Assembly (NCBI GenBank): GCA_028279945.1
Contig: JANQMT010000105.1
Location: 1 to 64,000 of the forward strand
From: JAKSCF01 sp028279945
GTDB taxonomy: Bacteria; Bacillota; Clostridia; Peptostreptococcales; JAAYPU01
DNA length: 64,000 bases
Direction: 5' to 3'
Part shown: piece by piece, positions 25,512 through 34,047 of the stretch
Position numbering within the stretch: position 1 is the stretch's first letter
Layout of the letters: each line of letters begins with the position of its first letter
Program-made: the position numbers and the translations under genes
The notes under the pieces: model-generated
What the model saw: the letters and a program-made list of their open reading frames with translations, nothing else
Told to the model about the DNA's origin: nothing
Database searches by the model: none

Positions 25512-27128
25512 ATAGTAATTGGAATTATTGGAGGATTGGGATTATTTCTATATGGGATGACAATAATGGCTGATGGGCTTCAAAAATCCGCTGGCGCAAA
25601 ACTCAAAAAGACAGTAGAAATCTTAACAACTAACAAACTAATAGGTATGCTTGTAGGTGCTTTTGTAACCATGATCATTCAGAGCAGTAGTGCCACTACC
25701 GTTATGGTAATAGGCTTTGTAAATGCAGGCATTATGTCTTTGATTCAAGCCACAGGCGTTATTATGGGTGCTAATATTGGGACGACCATTACCGCACAAA
25801 TGGTTTCTTTGGATTTAAGTGAAATAGCTCCTGCCGTAGTGGGTATTGCTGTAGGCGTATGGATATTTTCTAAGAATAAAAAGACGACTAATTTAGCTGA
25901 GATCTTTATTGGCTTTGGGATACTTTTCTTAGGAATGGAATTAATGAAGACTTCGCTTAAGCCATTAAGAGAATTGCAAGCTTTTCAAGATTTGATTTTA
26001 TCATTTGATCCGAGCTCTCTTAAAGCTTATTTGCTGGCCATTGGAGTCGGTTTTCTTTTCACTGCACTGGTACAAAGCAGTAGTGCAACAACAGGTATAT
26101 TGATTGCTATGGCATTTGAGGGATTGATTAGTATTGAAATAGCTTTACCTATTATTTTTGGAACCAATATTGGAACCTGTGTAACCGCTTTAATCTCAAG
26201 TATAGGGGCTACCCGGACTGCTAAAAGAGCAGCGACGATTCATTTGCTGTTTAATGTCATAGGAACCTTTGTATTTATTATATTCTTTAGGGATATAACC
26301 ATTTATATAGCTAAAACTTTATCACCGGACAATACGGCAAGGCAGCTTGCTAATGCGCACACATTTTTTAATATTACCAATACTTTATTACTATTACCAT
26401 TCTCCAGTTATTTGGTTATGCTTGCCAATAAGCTTATTCCGGAAAATGAGGATGAAAAAGATGAGTATGATACTTATCTGGATGATAGAATGCTGGGAAC
26501 ACCTTCTATTGCATTAGGCCAGGTAACAAAAGAAATAATAAGTATGGGTGAACTATCACTCAATAATTATGATTCAAGTGTCAAAGCCATAACACAAAAA
26601 AATAATAATAAAGAAATCGATAAGGTTTTTAAAATTGAAGAGATTATTAATTCGAAACAAAGAAGTATTGAAAGATATTTGGTAAAGCTGACCAATGAAA
26701 CCCTTTCATCTATAGAGCATGAAAAAGTTAATATGATGCTGGGTATTATCAGCGACATTGAACGAATTGGTGATCACGCTGAAAATATAGCAGAACTTGC
26801 CGAATATATCAATGAAAATAATCTACGGTTCAGTGAACAAGCTGTTGAAGAGCTGATGTCAATGCATTCTAAAGTCGTAAAATCATGTAAACAAGTTATT
26901 GAAGCTTTGGAAACCGGTGATACAAAACTGGCATATAAAATTATTTCACGTGAAGACAGAATTGATGCTATGGAGAAAGATCTTAGAGCCAGCCATATTG
27001 ACAGGTTAAATAAAGGACTATGTTCAACAGGATCAGGTATTATTTTCTTAGATGCCATCAGTAATATGGAAAGAGTTGCCGACCATGCTGAAAAAATTGC
27101 TTATTATGTTATAGATACTTCTAAATAG
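25512..27128 (+). CDS. Na+/phosphate cotransporter with PhoU-like tail
   Basis: A Na/Pi-cotransporter of the NptA/YjbB family. It has two inverted transport repeats, each with the hallmark QSSSATT (IIQSSSATTVMVIGF and LVQSSSATTGILIAM), about eight membrane helices, and a C-terminal four-helix PhoU-like domain (about the last 200 residues). It imports or exports phosphate across the membrane. The start is unusual: GGAGGAG at 25499-25505 is correctly placed for an ATA codon at 25512, whereas the first standard codon is TTG at 25536 with no usable spacing. Only 18 nt separate it from trmL. Confidence 0.9.
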   Translation: MVIGIIGGLGLFLYGMTIMADGLQKSAGAKLKKTVEILTTNKLIGMLVGAFVTMIIQSSSATTVMVIGFVNAGIMSLIQATGVIMGANIGTTITAQMVSLDLSEIAPAVVGIAVGVWIFSKNKKTTNLAEIFIGFGILFLGMELMKTSLKPLRELQAFQDLILSFDPSSLKAYLLAIGVGFLFTALVQSSSATTGILIAMAFEGLISIEIALPIIFGTNIGTCVTALISSIGATRTAKRAATIHLLFNVIGTFVFIIFFRDITIYIAKTLSPDNTARQLANAHTFFNITNTLLLLPFSSYLVMLANKLIPENEDEKDEYDTYLDDRMLGTPSIALGQVTKEIISMGELSLNNYDSSVKAITQKNNNKEIDKVFKIEEIINSKQRSIERYLVKLTNETLSSIEHEKVNMMLGIISDIERIGDHAENIAELAEYINENNLRFSEQAVEELMSMHSKVVKSCKQVIEALETGDTKLAYKIISREDRIDAMEKDLRASHIDRLNKGLCSTGSGIIFLDAISNMERVADHAEKIAYYVIDTSK

Positions 27129-27130
27129 TT

Positions 27131-27162
27131 AAAAACAGCCTGATTTAACAGGCTGTTTTTTG
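27131..27162 (+). terminator. Terminator after the Na/Pi cotransporter gene
   Basis: AAAACAGCCTG and CAGGCTGTTTT form an 11-bp perfect stem around six bases, followed by TT. Confidence 0.9.
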
Positions 27163-27224
27163 GTATAATAATAATATGTCACTAAACGCCACCTAAACTG
27201 AAATAGAATGATGGAGGGATATAA

Positions 27225-28175
27225 ATGAAAAAGATATATGATGTAATTATTCTTGGTGGAGGTCCGGCAGGATTATCAGCGGGTCTTTATTCTGCCAGAG
27301 CTAAAATGAACACATTAATTATTGAAAAAGGCGTTCATGGCGGCCAAATTTTTTCAACAAGTGAAATCATTAATTATCCGGGAGCCGGTGAAAATGTTTC
27401 AGGGCCGTCTTTATCAGAGAGAATGAAACAACAAGCAGAAGAGTTTGGCGTTGAATTTGTTACGGATGAAATCATTGAAATGGATATTACGGATAAGATT
27501 AAACAATTAAAAGGCAATACAGATACCTACCAAGCGAAAGCATTAATTATTGCCGCAGGCTCTTTTCCTAGAACCATTGGCTGTAAAGGAGAAAGCGAGC
27601 ATGTGGGGCAAGGTGTTTCTTACTGTGCAACGTGTGACGGCGGATTTTATACAGGTCTTGAAGTATTTGCAGTAGGCGGTGGTGATGCTGCAGTTGAAGA
27701 GGCTATTTTCTTAACCAGATTTGCACGAAAAGTAACCATCGTACATAGAAGGGATAAATTAAGAGCTGCAAAATCCATAGTGGATAAAGCAGAGAATAAC
27801 GAGAAGATACACTTCATGTATGATACAGTGATTGAAGAAATAAAAGGTGATGGATTGGTTGAATCTATTGTCTTCAAAAACACACAGACAAAAGAACTTT
27901 CGGAATATGAAGTGGATCCAAAAGAGGGTGTTATGGGTGTCTTTATATTTGTAGGCTATACACCTAACAGTGATCTTTTTAAAGATGTGATTAAAACCAA
28001 TGAAGCTGGATATATTATTACAGATGAGAAAATGGCAACCAATATAGATGGTGTGTATGCTGCCGGTGATATAAGAGATAAACCTCTTCGGCAAGTGGTT
28101 ACTGCAGTTTCAGATGGGGCAATAGCTGCTGTAGAATCTGAGAAATACGTAGAAAGAGAATTTGATACGGAGTAA
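27225..28175 (+). CDS. trxB: Thioredoxin-disulfide reductase
   Basis: TrxB passes electrons from NADPH through FAD to thioredoxin. The 316-residue protein has the FAD loop GGGPAGLSAG (residues 11-20), the redox pair CATC (C134, C137), the NADPH loop VGGGDAAVEEA and the C-terminal FAD segment GVYAAGDIRDKPLRQVVTA. Length and motifs are canonical. GGAGGG precedes the ATG. It lies between two terminator-bounded genes; rpoN starts 80 nt later. Confidence 0.96.
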   Translation: MKKIYDVIILGGGPAGLSAGLYSARAKMNTLIIEKGVHGGQIFSTSEIINYPGAGENVSGPSLSERMKQQAEEFGVEFVTDEIIEMDITDKIKQLKGNTDTYQAKALIIAAGSFPRTIGCKGESEHVGQGVSYCATCDGGFYTGLEVFAVGGGDAAVEEAIFLTRFARKVTIVHRRDKLRAAKSIVDKAENNEKIHFMYDTVIEEIKGDGLVESIVFKNTQTKELSEYEVDPKEGVMGVFIFVGYTPNSDLFKDVIKTNEAGYIITDEKMATNIDGVYAAGDIRDKPLRQVVTAVSDGAIAAVESEKYVEREFDTE

Positions 28176-28255
28176 CAAAAAAGATTTTGTTGAATGGTGC
28201 TGTATTGTGTTATAATATTGTTGGATTTTAATGATTAAAAAAGGTGGTGAGTTTT

Positions 28256-29689
28256 TTGAGACTTGGTTTTGATTTAAGTATTGAGCAGATTCAAAAACTA
28301 GTTATGACCCCTGAATTGATTCAGGCTATACAAATACTTCAATTCAATACTCAAGAGCTGGAAAGTTTTATTGATGAACAATTACTCGTTAATCCTTTAT
28401 TGGATACCAACTCACCCAATACGGCTGAAACGGAAAACCAAGAAAAACAATCGTCTAACCAGGACCAACCAACAAATGAAGATCATAATGAAAAGCAAAC
28501 CGCAAATGATGAGATGGACTGGAAGGAATATTTCAAAGATTATGACGATATAAGCTATAAACAAAAAGAATATCGAGATGAATCTAAAGAGACTTCTTAT
28601 GAACAATATGTTTCAACAGATATTACTTTAACCGAACATTTAATGTTTCAATTGCAATTTTCTAATGATGATAAACTGGTTAAAAAAATTGGTCGATATA
28701 TCATTGAATCTCTAAATCCTAATGGCTATATGACCCTTACTGTGGAAGAAATTGCTGAGCATTTTAATGTAGATGCAGAAAAAGTTGATGAAGTACTATC
28801 CATTGTTCAATCCTTTGAACCTTTTGGAATTGCTGCTAGAAGTATTCAAGAATGTCTGTTGATTCAATTGCAGCAAGCGAAAATACAAGATGAAAACCTT
28901 GAAGCTATTATTAGGGAGCATCTCAATGATATCGCTGAAAATCGCTTGAACAATATATCTAAAGCCTTGAATATTGCGGTGGAGGAGATACAAAGATATG
29001 CTGATATTATAAAAAAGTTCGAACCAAAGCCCGGTAGACAATTTAGTTCACAAGAAGATGTTAAATATGTTATCCCTGATGTTAACATAGAAAAAATTGA
29101 CGGTCAGTATGTTGTTGTCGTAAACGATGCGACTGCTCCTCGCTTATTTATTAATTCACACTATCGGCAAATGCTGATGAGTTCTGAAAAAGAGTCTAAT
29201 TTATCTAAATATTTAACCAATAAATTAAATTCTGCATTATGGCTTGTGAAAAGTATAGAGCAACGAAGACAAACCATCTACAATGTTGTGAAAACCATTG
29301 TAGATTATCAATACAATTTCTTTGAATATGGCAAAAAACATCTTGTTCCTATGACATTAAAACAAGTAGCCGAAGAAGTAGGGATACACGAATCTACGGT
29401 GAGTAGAGCCATTAATGGAAAATATCTTCAATCCCCAAACGGTATTTATGAAATTAAATACTTCTTTTCAAGTGGTGTTTCTTACGCTCATGGTCAAGGG
29501 GTGGCTTCAGAAAGCATAAAAATGATGATAAAAGAACTATTGGATGAGGAAAATCCTAAAAAACCGTATAGTGACCAACGTATTACAGAATTACTCAATA
29601 AAAAAGGTATTGATATTTCAAGAAGAACGGTTGCAAAATACAGGGAAGAAATGAATATACCATCATCATCCAAAAGAAGACGATATTAA
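28256..29689 (+). CDS. rpoN: RNA polymerase sigma-54 factor
   Basis: RpoN directs RNA polymerase to -24/-12 promoters and needs an ATP-dependent enhancer-binding activator. The 477-residue protein shows the glutamine/leucine-rich region I (LVMTPELIQAIQILQ), an acidic low-complexity region II (about residues 45-100), the core-binding domain, a helix-turn-helix and the RpoN box SRRTVAKYRE near the C-terminus. The TTG at 28256 gives the standard N-terminus; an upstream GTG would lie in the ribosome site. At least two good sigma-54 promoters occur in this same window (permease and kal). Confidence 0.95.
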   Translation: MRLGFDLSIEQIQKLVMTPELIQAIQILQFNTQELESFIDEQLLVNPLLDTNSPNTAETENQEKQSSNQDQPTNEDHNEKQTANDEMDWKEYFKDYDDISYKQKEYRDESKETSYEQYVSTDITLTEHLMFQLQFSNDDKLVKKIGRYIIESLNPNGYMTLTVEEIAEHFNVDAEKVDEVLSIVQSFEPFGIAARSIQECLLIQLQQAKIQDENLEAIIREHLNDIAENRLNNISKALNIAVEEIQRYADIIKKFEPKPGRQFSSQEDVKYVIPDVNIEKIDGQYVVVVNDATAPRLFINSHYRQMLMSSEKESNLSKYLTNKLNSALWLVKSIEQRRQTIYNVVKTIVDYQYNFFEYGKKHLVPMTLKQVAEEVGIHESTVSRAINGKYLQSPNGIYEIKYFFSSGVSYAHGQGVASESIKMMIKELLDEENPKKPYSDQRITELLNKKGIDISRRTVAKYREEMNIPSSSKRRRY

Positions 29690-29700
29690 TGCTAAAAATA

Positions 29701-29736
29701 ATGCCTCTTTTTCAATAGAAAAAGAGGTATTTTTTA
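29701..29736 (+). terminator. Terminator of rpoN
   Basis: TGCCTCTTTTTC and GAAAAAGAGGTA form a 12-bp stem (one G-U) around AATA, followed by TTTTTT. Confidence 0.9.
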
Positions 29737-29793
29737 ATAAATTTTTTTTATATATTATATTTTTTTAAAAATGAATTAAAATAAAAATTGTTG

Positions 29794-29865
29794 TTGCTTT
29801 TGGTAATTATTATGTTATAATTTAATCGGGACCAAATGAAGGACACGAGGACTAGTTGAGTCCCG
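29794..29865 (+). promoter_or_regulatory. Promoter and CggR-like operator of the glycolytic operon
   Basis: TTGCTT (29794-29799) and an extended -10 TGTTATAAT (29813-29821) form the promoter. Directly after it, CGGGAC at 29827-29832 and GTCCCG at 29860-29865 are inverted, with two further GGAC copies between them. Repeated CGGGAC-type elements just below the promoter are the hallmark of CggR operators, released by fructose-1,6-bisphosphate. Confidence 0.7.
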
Positions 29866-29886
29866 AGAAATGAAAGGGCTATATTT

Positions 29887-30945
29887 ATGGATTCTTTATT
29901 TAACGATATGTTATCTGTACAAAAAAAATTAGTTCCTGAAATGGTACAAATATTAATAAGAAGATATGAAATACTACGTGCTGTTGCTACCCACGAGCCT
30001 ATTGGGAGAAGGAATTTATCTACCCTTTTAGGCATAGGGGAAAAAACAGTCAGGAATGAAATATCTCACTTGCAAGAAAAGTTATTGCTCAATGTAAAAA
30101 ATCAAGGCATGACCATTACGGAAGAAGGCAAAGAATTAATAGAAAATGCCGATCAATGGATATACTATTTTAAAGCAATGGAAGATATAGAAAAAGAGCT
30201 GGCCCATGCTTTGAATGTTAAAAAGGTTATTATTTCTTCTACGGATTCCAGTAATAAGAGCCAGATTGTACAAGAAACGGCTAGAAAGACCGGCTTATAC
30301 CTAAAGTCCATTATTTCAGAAAATATGATTATAGGGATTACTGGGGGCTCCACCATGGCTGCAACCGTAAAGGAGATGCAGAAATATAATTGTTCTAAAA
30401 AAGATATTACAGTTGTCCCCGCAAGAGGTGGTCTCGGAGAAGAGGTAGAGACGCAAGCTAATAATATAGCAGCAGGCTTAGCAGAAAAATTAAATTGTGC
30501 CTATAAATTATTACATATAACAGAGAATTTATCTAAAGAGTTATTGGAATCATTAATGGCTTATCCTGAGATAAAAGAAACGGTGGATTTAATTGAAAAG
30601 ATCGATGTACTGCTGTTTGGTATAGGAAGAGCGGATGTGATGGCTACAAGACGCAACTTGGATCAGTCCAAAATAGATTCATTGATAAAAAAAGGCGCAG
30701 TTGCGGAAGCCTTTGGATATTATTTTGACAATAAGGGTAAGATAATTGATATTGTCAACACAGCCGGAATAAGCCTTGAACAGTATCATAACGTGCCGCA
30801 TATTATAGGTGCCGCAGCAGGGGTTGACAAAGCAGAGGCCATTATGGCCATTAGTCAATTAAACGATAATTTAGTTTTGGTGATAGATGAAGGTCTAGCC
30901 AATTCCATCTTGAAAATTCATAAACAAAAGCATAATAAAAGCTAG
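29887..30945 (+). CDS. cggR: Central glycolytic genes regulator
   Basis: CggR is a SorC/DeoR-type repressor that controls the lower-glycolysis operon and responds to fructose-1,6-bisphosphate. The 352-residue protein has an N-terminal winged helix (about residues 20-75; RRNLSTLLGIGEKTVRNEISHLQ) and a sugar-phosphate-binding SorC domain with GITGGSTMAA and the segment VDVLLFGIGRAD-like (IDVLLFGIGRAD). It is the first gene of cggR-gap-pgk-tpiA-eno, the standard arrangement, and lies right behind its probable operator. Confidence 0.93.
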   Translation: MDSLFNDMLSVQKKLVPEMVQILIRRYEILRAVATHEPIGRRNLSTLLGIGEKTVRNEISHLQEKLLLNVKNQGMTITEEGKELIENADQWIYYFKAMEDIEKELAHALNVKKVIISSTDSSNKSQIVQETARKTGLYLKSIISENMIIGITGGSTMAATVKEMQKYNCSKKDITVVPARGGLGEEVETQANNIAAGLAEKLNCAYKLLHITENLSKELLESLMAYPEIKETVDLIEKIDVLLFGIGRADVMATRRNLDQSKIDSLIKKGAVAEAFGYYFDNKGKIIDIVNTAGISLEQYHNVPHIIGAAAGVDKAEAIMAISQLNDNLVLVIDEGLANSILKIHKQKHNKS

Positions 30946-31005
30946 ATTATCGTATTTATTATAGTTCAATAAATTAGTTAAAAATAAAAGGAGGATATTT
31001 TAAAG

Positions 31006-32013
31006 ATGAGTGTAAAAGTTGGTATTAATGGATTTGGAAGGATAGGAAGAAATGCTTTTAAAGCAGCAATGAATAAAGAAAATTTTGAAATCGTAGCGAT
31101 TAACGATTTGACAGATCCTAACACATTGGCTCATTTACTAAAATATGATAGTGTTTTCGGTAAGTTTGACGCAGACATAGAAGCAAAAGATGATGCTATC
31201 GTTGTTAATGGTAAGGAAATCAAGATTCTTTCAGTAAGAAACCCGGAAGAATTACCGTGGAAAGAAATGGGAGTAGATATTGTATTAGAATCTACAGGAC
31301 TTTTTACTAAAAAAGCAGATGCAGAAAAGCACATTAAAGCCGGAGCAAAAAAAGTAGTCATATCTGCACCGGCTAAAGAAGAAGACATTACAGTTGTTTT
31401 AGGTGTTAATGAAGATCAATATGATCCTAAAGCACATCATGTTATTTCCAATGCATCTTGTACGACAAACTGTTTAGCACCTTTTGCTAAAGTTATTGAC
31501 GAAAACTTCGGAATCAAAAAAGGTTTGATGACAACGGTTCATGCTTACACAAATGATCAAAAAATATTAGATTTACCCCATAAAGATTTAAGAAGAGCAA
31601 GAGCTGCTGCACAATCTATCATCCCTACAACTACAGGTGCAGCTAAAGCAGTAGCATTGGTATTACCACAATTAAAAGGTAAATTAAATGGTATGGCAAT
31701 GAGAATACCTTCTCCTGCAGTATCCGTAGTAGACTTAGTCGTTGAACTTGACAAAGAAGCAACGGCTGAAACCATCAATGAAGCTTTAAAAAATGCAGCT
31801 GCAAACGAATTAAACGGTATCATGGGATTCAGTGAAGAACCTTTGGTTTCGGTTGATTACAAGCAAGATTGCAGATCATCTATTGTAGACGGATTATCTA
31901 CAATGGTAATGGAAGGTAAAATGGCTAAAATCGTTTCTTGGTATGACAATGAGTGGGGTTATTCAAACAGAGTTGCGGACCTTATTTCATACATTGTAGA
32001 GAAAGGTTTATAG
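31006..32013 (+). CDS. gap: Glyceraldehyde-3-phosphate dehydrogenase
   Basis: Gap oxidises glyceraldehyde-3-phosphate to 1,3-bisphosphoglycerate with NAD+. The 335-residue protein has the nucleotide loop GINGFGRIGRN, an aspartate in AINDLTD that favours NAD over NADP, and the catalytic cysteine C152 in SNASCTTNC. AAAGGAGG precedes the ATG. It follows cggR by 60 nt, and a hairpin lies between it and pgk. Confidence 0.98.
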   Translation: MSVKVGINGFGRIGRNAFKAAMNKENFEIVAINDLTDPNTLAHLLKYDSVFGKFDADIEAKDDAIVVNGKEIKILSVRNPEELPWKEMGVDIVLESTGLFTKKADAEKHIKAGAKKVVISAPAKEEDITVVLGVNEDQYDPKAHHVISNASCTTNCLAPFAKVIDENFGIKKGLMTTVHAYTNDQKILDLPHKDLRRARAAAQSIIPTTTGAAKAVALVLPQLKGKLNGMAMRIPSPAVSVVDLVVELDKEATAETINEALKNAAANELNGIMGFSEEPLVSVDYKQDCRSSIVDGLSTMVMEGKMAKIVSWYDNEWGYSNRVADLISYIVEKGL

Positions 32014-32032
32014 AATAGATTGGATAGAGAAA

Positions 32033-32061
32033 GGGACATTTCCGGAAATAGGATTTGTCCC
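32033..32061 (+). other. Intercistronic hairpin between gap and pgk
   Basis: GGGACA (32033-32038) pairs with TGTCCC (32056-32061), with a small internal TTTCCGGAAA palindrome. There is no T-tract, so it is more likely an mRNA processing or stability element than a terminator. Confidence 0.45.
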
Positions 32062-32088
32062 GTTCCTTGTATAAAATGAGGTGATATT

Positions 32089-33276
32089 ATGAAAAAGAGT
32101 ATTGAAGATATAAGCATAAAAGGGAAAAAAGTCATCGTCAGATGTGATTTTAACGTTCCTATGGATGACGAAAAAAATATTACTGATGATATAAGAATTA
32201 GAAGCTCTATTCCAACCATTCAATATTTAATAGATCATAAAGCAAAAGTGGTTCTTATGTCTCACTTGGGAAGACCTAAAGGTACACCAAATCCTAAATA
32301 CAGTTTGGAACCGGTGGCTAAAAGATTATCAGAAATATTGAAAAAAGAGGTTACTTTCATTGATGAAGATAGGGTTGTGAATGAAAAAACACGAGCAGCA
32401 GCAGCAGGACTACAAGATGGAGAAGTTGCTCTATTACAAAACGTTAGATACAGAAAAGAAGAAACCGACAATAACTTAGAATTTGCAAAAGAATTGGCTT
32501 CTTTAGCAGAAGTATTTGTAAATGATGCTTTTGGTAGTGCTCATAGAGCACATGCATCAACAGCCGGAATTGCAGAATTTCTGCCGGCCGTATCAGGCTA
32601 TCTGATTAAAAAAGAGATTGATTTTATAGGGAAAGCACTTGAAAATCCTGAAAGACCCTTTACCGCAATTTTAGGAGGCGCTAAGGTCAGTGATAAAATA
32701 GGTGTCATTAAGAACCTTCTAAACAAAGTGGATGCTTTAATTATTGGGGGCGGAATGGCTTATACATTCCTTAAAGCCCAAGGCTATGAAATTGGTCAAT
32801 CCTTGTTAGAAGCAGATAAAATTGATTTGGCTAAGTCTTTATTGGATGAAGCAAAGAAGAAAAACGTTAATTTATTGCTTCCTGTGGACATCGTTGCAGC
32901 AAAAGAATTTAAAAATGATACGGAATTCGAATGTGTTTCTATAGAGAATATGCCAAGTGATAAAATGGGATTGGATATTGGAAAAGAGACCATTGAAATA
33001 TTTAGACAAGAGATTTTAAAATCAAAATTAATCATTTGGAATGGACCTATGGGTGTGTTTGAAATGCCGAATTTTGCTATTGGAACAGAGGGCATTGCTA
33101 AAGCATTATCGGATAGCTCAGCAGTTACCATCATAGGTGGCGGGGATAGTGCCGCAGCAGTAGAACAACTGGGCTATGCAGATAAAATGACACACATTTC
33201 AACTGGTGGAGGCGCTTCTTTAGAATTGCTGGAAGGTAAAGAACTGCCAGGATTAAAAGTATTAGAGGATTTATAG
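32089..33276 (+). CDS. pgk: Phosphoglycerate kinase
   Basis: Pgk transfers phosphate from 1,3-bisphosphoglycerate to ADP. The 395-residue protein shows the substrate-binding start KVIVRCDFNVPMD, the basic SHLGRPKG loop, NDAFGSAHRAHAST, and the nucleotide-binding IIGGGMAYTF and GGGDSAAA near the end. Length is normal. It follows gap by 75 nt and precedes tpiA by 12 nt. Confidence 0.98.
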   Translation: MKKSIEDISIKGKKVIVRCDFNVPMDDEKNITDDIRIRSSIPTIQYLIDHKAKVVLMSHLGRPKGTPNPKYSLEPVAKRLSEILKKEVTFIDEDRVVNEKTRAAAAGLQDGEVALLQNVRYRKEETDNNLEFAKELASLAEVFVNDAFGSAHRAHASTAGIAEFLPAVSGYLIKKEIDFIGKALENPERPFTAILGGAKVSDKIGVIKNLLNKVDALIIGGGMAYTFLKAQGYEIGQSLLEADKIDLAKSLLDEAKKKNVNLLLPVDIVAAKEFKNDTEFECVSIENMPSDKMGLDIGKETIEIFRQEILKSKLIIWNGPMGVFEMPNFAIGTEGIAKALSDSSAVTIIGGGDSAAAVEQLGYADKMTHISTGGGASLELLEGKELPGLKVLEDL

Positions 33277-33288
33277 GAGGAGCGAAAA

Positions 33289-34035
33289 ATGAGAATACCG
33301 ATGATTGCCGGAAACTGGAAGATGCATAAAACAATTGGGGAAGCAAAAGAATTTGTAAAGGATTTCAAAAAAATGCAAGGCAATACGGATGTAGAAGTAG
33401 CTTTATGTGCTCCTTTTACACAATTAATAGCATTAAAAGAAGCTGTAGAAGGCACTGACATAAAAATTGGTGCACAAAATATGCACTTTGAAGAAAAGGG
33501 CGCTTTCACAGGTGAGATTTCTCCTGTTATGTTGAATGAAATTGGTGTCGATTACTGTATTATTGGTCACTCTGAAAGAAGACAATACTTTGCAGAAACA
33601 GATGAAACCGTCAACAAAAAATTAAAAGCAGCCATTGCACATAACATAGCACCAATCTTATGTGTGGGAGAATCACTAAAAGAAAGAGAAACCAATCAAA
33701 CAGAAGCTGTTATTAACCGTCAAATCACAAAAGACTTAGAAGGTTTAAGCAACGAGCAGGTTGCCAATTTGGTTATTGCATATGAACCAGTCTGGGCCAT
33801 TGGAACCGGTAAAACAGCTACACCTGAGCAAGCTAATGAAACCATAGCTTACATAAGAAAAGTAGTGTCCGATATGTATAATGAGGATGTATCGGAAAAA
33901 GTAAGAATACAATACGGTGGAAGTGTTAAACCTAACAATGCATCGGAAATTATGAATCAAGAAGATATTGACGGTGCTTTAGTAGGTGGCGCAAGCTTAA
34001 AACCACAAGATTTTATAGAAATTGTTAATTTTTAA
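33289..34035 (+). CDS. tpiA: Triosephosphate isomerase
   Basis: TpiA interconverts dihydroxyacetone phosphate and glyceraldehyde-3-phosphate. The 248-residue TIM barrel has K11 (GNWKMHK), H94 (IIGHSERR), the catalytic glutamate E166 (AYEPVWAIGTGK) and the phosphate-binding GGSVKPNN. GGAGG precedes the ATG. It is 12 nt after pgk and 12 nt before eno, where a phosphoglycerate mutase gene is commonly found but is absent. Confidence 0.98.
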   Translation: MRIPMIAGNWKMHKTIGEAKEFVKDFKKMQGNTDVEVALCAPFTQLIALKEAVEGTDIKIGAQNMHFEEKGAFTGEISPVMLNEIGVDYCIIGHSERRQYFAETDETVNKKLKAAIAHNIAPILCVGESLKERETNQTEAVINRQITKDLEGLSNEQVANLVIAYEPVWAIGTGKTATPEQANETIAYIRKVVSDMYNEDVSEKVRIQYGGSVKPNNASEIMNQEDIDGALVGGASLKPQDFIEIVNF

Positions 34036-34047
34036 TGGAGGTGTGTT

